A stretch of 64,000 nucleotides of DNA from Sphingomonadaceae bacterium 3R27E2-A (GTDB taxonomy: Bacteria > Pseudomonadota > Alphaproteobacteria > Sphingomonadales > Sphingomonadaceae): NCBI GenBank assembly GCA_005503165.1, contig SCNT01000008.1, positions 62,001-126,000 of the forward strand, read 5' to 3'. Position 1 is the stretch's first letter. Each line of letters begins with the position of its first letter. This document shows, in pieces, positions 58,666 through 64,000 of the stretch. The notes beneath the pieces were generated by a model that saw only the letters and a program-made list of their open reading frames with translations, was not told the origin of the DNA and searched no databases. Made by a program: the position numbers and the translations under genes.

Positions 58666-59709
58666 AAGCTTGCGTAAAGGGCAGTCAAATCTTCTATACA
58701 AGATACTGTTACGTATGATAAAAAGAGGTCATTTGGCAAAGCTGCACAGGATGATAAGTGGATTTTCTGCCTGGCGGCGGCCATCGTGCCGCATGACAGG
58801 AGAGCAGACGACCGCGCCGGAACCACAGCCCGGCATGCAAGGCGAAGGTGGCATTGGCTGCCGTGAAGGGCGATAAGACGCTGTCCGAGTTGGCGCAGCG
58901 GTACGACGTTGACGCGAACCAGTTCACGACCTGACGCACCCAGCTTCTGGAAGGGGCCGGCCGGTGTTTTTGGCGCTGATAGTATCGCTGAATTGGCGGA
59001 ACCTGCAATCGACGTGAAGACGCTGCACGCCAAGAACGGCAAACTGAAGCTGGTGAATGATTTTTTGTCACGTGCGCTCGGCCAGCCGGGTCTGTTGCCG
59101 AGCGCAAAACGATGATCGATCGTTCGCACCGCCTGCCGTTGGCGCGGCAGGCCCGAGAACTGGGGATCAGCCGAGGCAGCATTTAATACCTGCCTAAGCA
59201 AGTATCGGGGGCCGATCTCGGCATCATGCGGCAGATGGACGAAACGCATTTGGAGTTTCGCTTTGCCGGGAGTCGAATGCTGCGCGATTTGCTCCGGCAG
59301 GAGGACATCGATATTGGCCGCCAGCATGTCGCCACCTTGATGATGAAGATGGCGATTGAGCGGCCCAACCAGGTCTGGGCAACCGACATCAGTTAAATTC
59401 CGATGGAGAAGGGCTTCGTCTATCTCGTAGCCATCATTGACTGTTTCAGCCGCAAGGTTCTCGCTTGGCGAGTGTCGCATCAGCATGGATGGTCGGGGCG
59501 CGTGGCTCGACAATGTCATTGTCGAGCTCCTGTGGCGCTCGGCGAAGTATGAAGAGGTCTATCTGCGCGCCTTTGGTGTCGTCAGCGAATCCGATCATCG
59601 ATTGGTCGGTATCTGAACTTCTACAACTGCTGCAGGCCGCATTCGAGCCTTGCCGCAACGACGCCGGATTGGCCTGCTGCCGGTTTGACGGACACCGAGA
59701 TTGGCTCAT

Positions 59710-60570
59710 TCATGCTACACCGGCTTCGCGTTCGAAGTCGATGGGGCTTCGGTATCCGATGGTCGAGTGCCTTCGGATGGGGTTGTAGAAGCATTCGATG
59801 TAATCGAACACATCGGCCTTGGCTTCGTCCCGCGCCCTGTAGATCTTCCTCGCGGTCCTTTCGGTCTTGAGCGAGGAGAAGAAGCTCTCCATCGCGGCAT
59901 TGTCCCAGCAGTTTCCTGATCGGCTCATTGAGCAGGCGACATCATTGTCGGCCATCAGTCGCTGGAACTGCTCGCTGGTATATTGGCTGCCCTGGTCCGA
60001 GTGATGCAGCAGGGCATCGGGCTTGCCGCGCCGCCAGATCGCCATGATGAGAGCATCGGTAACGAGCTGGGCCGTCATCTCCGCTTTCATCGACCAGCCC
60101 ACCACCCGCCGCGAGAACAAGTCGATCACTGCTGCGACATAGAGCCAGCCCTCGGCAGTCCAGATGTAGGTGAAGTCAGCCACCCACTTCTGGTTGGGTC
60201 CGCCAGCGGTGAACTGGCGGTCCAGCACATTGTCGGCGATGACCGAGCGTTCACCGGTATCCTTGGGCAGTCCGCGCCGACGCGGTCGTGCCCGCAGGCC
60301 CTGCGCGCGCATCAGTCGTTCGATCCTGTGCAGACCGCAGCGGTAGCCCTCGGCCAGCAGATCGTGCCAGACACGTCTGGCCCCATAGGTGCGGAAGCTC
60401 GTGACGTGGCTTATTCTGACCCTGGCCCCGATCTCCTCGTCGCTTCTGGTGCGCAGCGATGGTGCACGCACAAGCCAGGCATGGAAGCCACTGCGCGAGA
60501 CCCCGAGAGCCCCGCAGATCCACGATACCGGCCAGATGTCTCGGTGCGTTGCGATGAAGGCGAACCTCAC
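59710..60570 (-). CDS. IS3 transposase OrfB (element 3)
   Basis: A 286-residue integrase-type transposase with RFAFIATHRDIWPVSWIC at the start, a helix-turn-helix region (RTYGARRVWHDLLAEGYRCG) and DDE residues in KWVADFTYIWTAEGWLY, LLHHSDQGSQYTSEQF and SGNCWDNAAMESFFSSLK. The end reads IRRHSTIGYRSPIDFE. It is complete and likely active by frameshifting from orfA. Confidence 0.93.
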   Translation of the reverse strand: MRFAFIATHRDIWPVSWICGALGVSRSGFHAWLVRAPSLRTRSDEEIGARVRISHVTSFRTYGARRVWHDLLAEGYRCGLHRIERLMRAQGLRARPRRRGLPKDTGERSVIADNVLDRQFTAGGPNQKWVADFTYIWTAEGWLYVAAVIDLFSRRVVGWSMKAEMTAQLVTDALIMAIWRRGKPDALLHHSDQGSQYTSEQFQRLMADNDVACSMSRSGNCWDNAAMESFFSSLKTERTARKIYRARDEAKADVFDYIECFYNPIRRHSTIGYRSPIDFEREAGVA

Positions 60571-60857
60571 AGGGAGTCCTTCGCAAAGTAGGCCGCGGCT
60601 TTTTTTAGGATGTCGCGCTCCGCTTTGAGCTTCGCCACTTCCTTGCGCAAACGCGCTATCTCCAGCTGCTCCGGCTTCATCTGGCCATGCCCCGGAAATG
60701 CCGATGCCGGATCGCTGCCAAAATCGCGCACCCAGTTGCGCAGCACCGTCTGGTGCACATCAAGATCCCGCGATGCCTGTGAAACGCTGACACCGCGCTC
60801 CTTGATCAACCTCACCGCCTCGAGCTTAAACTCGCGCGTAAACTTCCTTCGTTCCAT
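60567..60857 (-). CDS. IS3 transposase OrfA (element 3)
   Basis: A 96-residue OrfA: MERRKFTREFKLEAVRLIKE, helix-turn-helix GVSVSQASRDLDVHQTVLRNWVRDFG and coiled coil LEIARLRKEVAKLKAERDILKKA. It overlaps orfB by 4 bases. It is preceded by GGAGGACC. Confidence 0.93.
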   Translation of the reverse strand: MERRKFTREFKLEAVRLIKERGVSVSQASRDLDVHQTVLRNWVRDFGSDPASAFPGHGQMKPEQLEIARLRKEVAKLKAERDILKKAAAYFAKDSL

Positions 60858-60963
60858 GTTGGTCCTCCAGTTCGATAAAACACCTTTTCTCGGTGTCCAT
60901 CAAACCGGCAGCAGGCCAGATCATACGTATTTTAACAACCTGCCACTGGCAATGGCAGCATGA

Positions 60964-61211
60964 ACTTGGCCGCCGATATGGGTCGCAACCGGCAGACGAT
61001 CCACTTATTCGTTGCCGATCCCTGTGCAGACCAACCCGGCCACCTCTTTTGAACAGTCGGATCGCTGGCAACATCGCGACACATCTGTCGTTGGGCAGCT
61101 GCTTGGCGCGTCTGATGGGTTTACGCAGAGATTGACTCTGCTTTCTATCTTTGATTTTCTGATCATGCGCATTCCCGATCAGGTCCGCACGCCACCTTGG
61201 AAGGGTGTGTC
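60964..61211. other. Short gene-free stretch after the IS remnants
   Basis: No supported gene. It probably holds the tail end of the decayed IS3 element and the promoter of the transglycosylase gene. A GGAAGG Shine-Dalgarno at 61199-61204 serves that gene. Confidence 0.4.
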
Positions 61212-62063
61212 GTGATTTCATCCAACTGTAGTTTGATCGTCGTTGCAGGAATGCTTTGCGTCTCGGCCGCGAAGGCGAGAGAAGTTGATCTTGTCCGTTT
61301 CTCTCCGTTTGCCGTTACTGCAAGCAATGAGCAGGGGGCCGTCGGAGTCGCGCTAAGCACCCACTTTGAAGGGTTGGTTGAGCCGGTCGATGGGCTCGGC
61401 GACAGTGAGAGAACCAAAGCCATTGGCGGATACGACCCGTCAGGACTTTCCGAACCGAAACACCCGGCAATCCCAGCGCCTTCCACATCTTCATCGTGCC
61501 CGGGGAATGGGTATCGCCCGACCTGGTGGTTGTCTCCTGAGGTGGAGAGCCGCCGAGTAGCCTATTTTGCAGCAATGTCCGCGATAGCTTGTGAGAACGG
61601 ACTTCCTGAGAGCCTTCTGGACGCCGTCATTGCTCAGGAGTCAGGATACAAGGCTTGGGCACTAAGTGGGGCGGGGGCGATGGGCATGATGCAGGTCATG
61701 CCGGGAACAGCGAGAAACCTAGAGCTAAGGAACCCTTGGGACGCGCTTGCCAACATGAGGGCGGGGGCACGGTACCTTCGTCAGCAACTTGATCGCTTTG
61801 GACGCGTCGATCTGGCTTTGGCTGCGTACAATTCGGGGCCAGAACGTCGTTCACTCGCGCTGGGCAGCATTCCTGCAATCCCAGAAACCCGTAATTACGT
61901 GCAGGCCATCACAACCAACTGGGTCCGCCTCACTAAACTTGGGAACCCAAATTTGACCGTTGCCGCACGGGCAATGGCGGCCAACATCGCAGTACGAGCC
62001 TCAGGCTACCGCGAGGTATCCCTTATAACCTACGAGGGCGCGAATGCGGCAAACCCGATATAG
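61212..62063 (+). CDS. VirB1-like lytic transglycosylase
   Basis: A 283-residue exported transglycosylase. I start at GTG 61212, 7 bases after GGAAGG, giving the signal peptide MISSNCSLIVVAGMLCVSAAKA. The SLT domain covers about residues 125-235: the catalytic Glu in DAVIAQESGYKAWALSGAGAMGMMQVMPGTA, then NPWDALANMRAGARYLRQQL and LALAAYNSGPE. These enzymes open peptidoglycan for the conjugation machine. The position before a pilin gene supports a transfer role. Confidence 0.88.
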   Translation: MISSNCSLIVVAGMLCVSAAKAREVDLVRFSPFAVTASNEQGAVGVALSTHFEGLVEPVDGLGDSERTKAIGGYDPSGLSEPKHPAIPAPSTSSSCPGNGYRPTWWLSPEVESRRVAYFAAMSAIACENGLPESLLDAVIAQESGYKAWALSGAGAMGMMQVMPGTARNLELRNPWDALANMRAGARYLRQQLDRFGRVDLALAAYNSGPERRSLALGSIPAIPETRNYVQAITTNWVRLTKLGNPNLTVAARAMAANIAVRASGYREVSLITYEGANAANPI

Positions 62064-62305
62064 TGCGCATACAGGATAGCGATGGCCAGAATGCTTGGAA
62101 AACCGCACAGATAGGCGATCTGAAAGTGCAGCCACACTTTCGGAAACCAGAGCAACCAGCGCAGTCCTTCGCTAGCGGGCGGCGCGATGACCCCGGTCCG
62201 GATGTCATGGACGGTCTTGAGCAGCGCGCAGCCTGAGCAGATCGCTGCGAGCAGCGCCACCGCTGCGTAGAGCTGGAGCCAGGCCTCGATTGTCTCGTGG
62301 CGCAT
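62030..62305 (-). CDS. Small membrane protein
   Basis: A 91-residue protein with two or three membrane segments (YAAVALLAAICSGCALL and LCGFPSILAIAILYAHYIGFAAF). I do not recognise a family. It overlaps the 3' end of the transglycosylase gene by 34 bases in convergent direction and follows the DNA-binding-like gene at 62315 on the same strand, so the two may share a transcript. A role in the plasmid transfer region is possible by position only. Confidence 0.6.
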   Translation of the reverse strand: MRHETIEAWLQLYAAVALLAAICSGCALLKTVHDIRTGVIAPPASEGLRWLLWFPKVWLHFQIAYLCGFPSILAIAILYAHYIGFAAFAPS

Positions 62306-62314
62306 CGCGCCCCC

Positions 62315-62836
62315 TCAGGCCTGGAGAGTCTGGTTGTTCTGCAGGACCCGTTCCTGATGTGACAGCAGCAGATCGTAGGCCCGCCGTGCCGCTTCGTGGA
62401 TCACCGCCGGGCGTAAGTCGACCTCGATCGAACCGCGCCGGCAGGTGAGAACCTCGAGGTAGAAGCTCTTCAGGCTTTCGGTGGCGAGGAACACCGATTG
62501 TTCGACATAAGCATGTGGATCGTGCAGCAGCGCCACACTGATCTTGGCGCGGACGTGATCGATGCCAAGCTCGTCGAAGATCTGGTCGCGCAAGAGATCG
62601 GAAAGCGGGTTCGACTGCTTGAGAATCTTGTGCAGCTTGGCACGCGACAAACCCATGCGATCCGCCAAGTGCGCAGGAAGTATGCCCTGACGCATCATCT
62701 CGGCATTGATCAGGTGCTTGTATTGCTCTTGCTCGCATCGCAGAGGCGCAGGACTGGCAAAAGCAAAGACCGGTTCACTGCCCGCCGGACTGCTCGGCTT
62801 GAAAACCGTTTCAGGTGTCAAATCCCTGTGAGGCAT
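62315..62836 (-). CDS. Helix-turn-helix protein of the transfer region
   Basis: A 173-residue protein with a helix-turn-helix near residues 50-75 (QGILPAHLADRMGLSRAKLHKILKQ), then a helical domain (ICSVALLHDP-like stretch AKISVALLHDPHAYVEQ) and YDLLLSHQERVLQNNQ. GGGAGGG lies before the ATG. It is probably a transcriptional regulator of the plasmid. It could bind the palindrome at 63427-63456, but nothing shows this. Confidence 0.65.
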   Translation of the reverse strand: MPHRDLTPETVFKPSSPAGSEPVFAFASPAPLRCEQEQYKHLINAEMMRQGILPAHLADRMGLSRAKLHKILKQSNPLSDLLRDQIFDELGIDHVRAKISVALLHDPHAYVEQSVFLATESLKSFYLEVLTCRRGSIEVDLRPAVIHEAARRAYDLLLSHQERVLQNNQTLQA

Positions 62837-62925
62837 TTTCGATCCCTCCCAAGGCAGTTCGTCCTATGGGATGGCATAACATGTCAAGAGTCTTAAAAAC
62901 TGTGTAACTCCCGTGTGGAAATTAC

Positions 62926-63285
62926 CTAAAGCAGATTGTTCTCAGCTGCGAGGTAGATTGAAAACGGGATCGCAATCCGGTCTGCGCCCTGTTTTCCGGC
63001 AATTTCTTTCACTCTTTCGCGCAAAATATCATACTCCGACGACCACGCGGGCGTGACTTCGAGCCAAACAGGAATCTCTCCTGCCAGCGTATACTCGGAG
63101 AGGAACTGTTCGAGTTCAGTACGCGAAACCCTGTGGGATTTAAGCCGCGAGCAGGCAGCTTGAACGGTCATCCGCATCGTCTGGAACTTGCCGGTCTTCT
63201 TGGAAAACGCCGCCATAGCGTCGACCAGCAGCGCAAAGCTCTGCTCGCTTACGAAGATGCGGACGTTGCGCGTTCCGGTGGCCAT
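62926..63285 (-). CDS. Uncharacterised protein of the transfer region
   Basis: A 119-residue protein from ATG 63285, MATGTRNVRIFVSEQSFALL. The long frame to 63459 has an improbable N-terminus, so I take the inner start. It contains RMTVQAACSRLKSHRVSRTELEQFLSEYTL and ends AIPFSIYLAAENNLL. No family is recognised. It is divergent from the pilin gene and shares a 330-bp intergenic region with it, typical for a regulator or entry-exclusion protein, but the role is unknown. Confidence 0.55.
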   Translation of the reverse strand: MATGTRNVRIFVSEQSFALLVDAMAAFSKKTGKFQTMRMTVQAACSRLKSHRVSRTELEQFLSEYTLAGEIPVWLEVTPAWSSEYDILRERVKEIAGKQGADRIAIPFSIYLAAENNLL

Positions 63286-63615
63286 TGAAGGGTGATCCAG
63301 GGCATGTGTCGGCCCACACAATGATCCAGAATCGTATATTTGGCGAATCTTCAGACAATGATCTCGATTCGAAGGCCCCGTTTCCTCATTCGGCAATCGA
63401 TATTCCCGGCTGGGTAACGCCCGTTCCCGTATGAGGAAAACTAGTTCCTCATACGGCAATTCCGTTTCCCTAGGCGGGAGACGAGAACACCTCTCAAATT
63501 CCCGATCCGGAAATCTTCCGATTTGTTCTTGGGTCTAAACCGTCTCTTAATTGCTCAAAGCCCCGCTGCTCTGTTCTTTCTGAAGGCCGTGATGATCGCG
63601 GTATTTGGAAAGGAC
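63286..63615. promoter_or_regulatory. Intergenic control region before the pilin gene
   Basis: A 330-bp gap between divergent genes. It has a 30-bp inverted repeat at 63427-63456 and a third related half-site TTCCTCATTCGGCAAT at 63382-63397. It probably contains the promoter of the transfer operon. Confidence 0.5.
63427..63456. repeat. Inverted repeat, 12-bp arms, likely operator
   Basis: CCGTATGAGGAA and its complement TTCCTCATACGG are separated by AACTAG. The half-site TTCCTCAT-CGGCAAT recurs 63 bases upstream of the right arm, so three half-sites lie before the pilin gene. Likely target of a plasmid transfer regulator. Confidence 0.6.
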
Positions 63616-63936
63616 ATGGAAATGAAACTCACGATGAAAGGGAAGGGGGCGAGCCTCCTCCAGGGGGCCGCAGTGGTCGCGGTTGCTGGTCTGCTGGGCA
63701 GTGAAGTCGCGATGGCCGGCGCCGACACGACGTTCAATACAGCGCTGACCTCGTTCACCGGCTTCCTCGAAGGCTCGGGCGGCAAAATCATCACGGTGCT
63801 GAGCCTCGCCGGCGGCATCGTTGGTCTGGCCTCCGGCCGGTTCAGCCTCGGCCAGGTGGCGATCCCGGTCGGGGTCGGTGTGGGAGCCGGCACGGGCGTG
63901 CCAATTGTCACCGCCGCGGTCACCGCGACGATCTGA
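63616..63936 (+). CDS. Conjugal transfer pilin (TraA/VirB2/TrbC-like)
   Basis: A 106-residue prepilin starting at ATG 63616 after GGAAAGGA. It has a long leader (MKGKGASLLQGAAVVAVAGLLGSEVAMAG) with likely cleavage after AMA, then a short segment and two hydrophobic helices (GGKIITVLSLAGGIVGLASG and VAIPVGVGVGAGTGVPIV). This layout fits the pilin subunit of type IV secretion and F-like systems. It is likely the first gene of a transfer operon that continues beyond the window. Confidence 0.75.
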   Translation: MEMKLTMKGKGASLLQGAAVVAVAGLLGSEVAMAGADTTFNTALTSFTGFLEGSGGKIITVLSLAGGIVGLASGRFSLGQVAIPVGVGVGAGTGVPIVTAAVTATI

Positions 63937-64000
63937 TCCAACCATTTCGCCCTCTCGCGGCCTTGGGCTGCGGTGTGGCGGACAAGAGGGTGGTGTCGTT
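63937..64000. other. Window end after the pilin gene
   Basis: 64 bases without a complete feature; the next transfer gene probably begins just beyond the edge. Confidence 0.3.

Larger units (their letters stand above)
59670..60918 (-). mobile_element. Intact IS3-family insertion sequence, element 3
   Basis: A 1249-bp element with terminal repeats beginning TGGCCTGCTGCCGGTTTGA on both sides, one difference being C or T in the next base. A 3-bp duplication GAT flanks it (59667-59669 and 60919-60921), as usual for IS3. It inserted into the decayed IS3 element. It holds intact orfA and orfB in overlapping phases. Confidence 0.9.
58790..60963 (+). pseudogene. Decayed IS3-family element, interrupted by another IS
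   Basis: A degenerate IS3 transposase pair. OrfA is visible as KAKVALAAVKGDKTLSELAQ RYDVDANQFTT followed by a stop, and OrfB as RSHRLPLARQARELGISRGS, HLEFRFAGSRMLRDLLRQE and PNQVWATDIS, then a stop and further pieces. Stops and frameshifts show long decay. The OrfB end is split by the IS at 59670-60918: the left piece ends TTPD and the right piece continues HTYFNNLPLAMAA and stops at 60963, restoring the usual family ending. Confidence 0.85.

Noticed and set aside
1..64000. CRISPR arrays, tRNA or rRNA genes, replication origin
   Set aside because: No regularly spaced repeats, cloverleaf-like genes, rRNA sequence or rep/par genes with iterons were recognised by reading the window.

Overview
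The window looks like part of a large catabolic, conjugative plasmid of an alphaproteobacterium, most likely a sphingomonad. This is an inference from high GC with little non-coding DNA, IS6100 plus several IS3/IS5/Tn3 elements, conjugation-type genes at the right end, and aerobic aromatic degradation genes. No rRNA, tRNA or CRISPR array was seen.

Layout. (1) 1-3116 is a junkyard: a biotin carboxylase fragment, an IS5 remnant, an IS3 element, fragments of an MscS channel and an aldo/keto reductase, and two identical 185-bp MITE-like elements. (2) 3167-18873 is box cluster 1 for aerobic benzoate degradation through benzoyl-CoA epoxidation: a divergent third BoxB, a flavodoxin/unknown gene pair, boxR, boxC, boxB, benzoate-CoA ligase, an FAD reductase, a DUF4863 protein, a PaaG-like isomerase, BoxD, a hydratase/dehydrogenase fusion, a hydrolase and a thiolase that is cut off. 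(3) 18874-35103 is an IS3 element split by a 14.9-kb Tn3-family transposon (38-bp inverted repeats, 5-bp duplication AGATC). That transposon carries an inner Tn3-type chromate-resistance unit (chrB, chrA, superoxide dismutase), an aromatic monooxygenase fragment and IS6100. (4) 35104-58665 is box cluster 2: the last codons of a second boxR, then boxC, boxB, ligase, hydrolase, reductase and DUF4863; a block for formaldehyde and formate oxidation (glutathione-dependent formaldehyde dehydrogenase, S-formylglutathione hydrolase, NAD-dependent molybdenum formate dehydrogenase); then an opposite-strand thiolase, isomerase, BoxD, fusion enzyme, two hotdog thioesterases, an aldo/keto reductase and a NUDIX hydrolase. 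(5) 58666-61211 holds a decayed IS3 element interrupted by an intact one. (6) 61212-64000 is the start of a conjugation region: a VirB1-like transglycosylase, small regulators and a pilin.

How it works together. The ligase makes benzoyl-CoA, BoxB epoxidises it, BoxC opens the ring and releases formate, BoxD oxidises the semialdehyde, and the PaaG-like isomerase, fusion enzyme and thiolase complete beta-oxidation to succinyl-CoA and acetyl-CoA. The formate dehydrogenase block can recover NADH from the released formate. The usual BoxA reductase is absent. Both clusters have instead a ferredoxin-reductase-like FAD enzyme, and cluster 1 adds a flavodoxin, so electron delivery to BoxB may be unusual. 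Only one intact boxR remains for both clusters. I found a shared 14-bp motif (TGCR-N6-KGCW) at five box-related promoters, and an FNR/FixK-like dyad (TTGAY-N4-RTCAA) at three of them. These, the divergent third BoxB and the flavodoxin pair are the most novel candidates.
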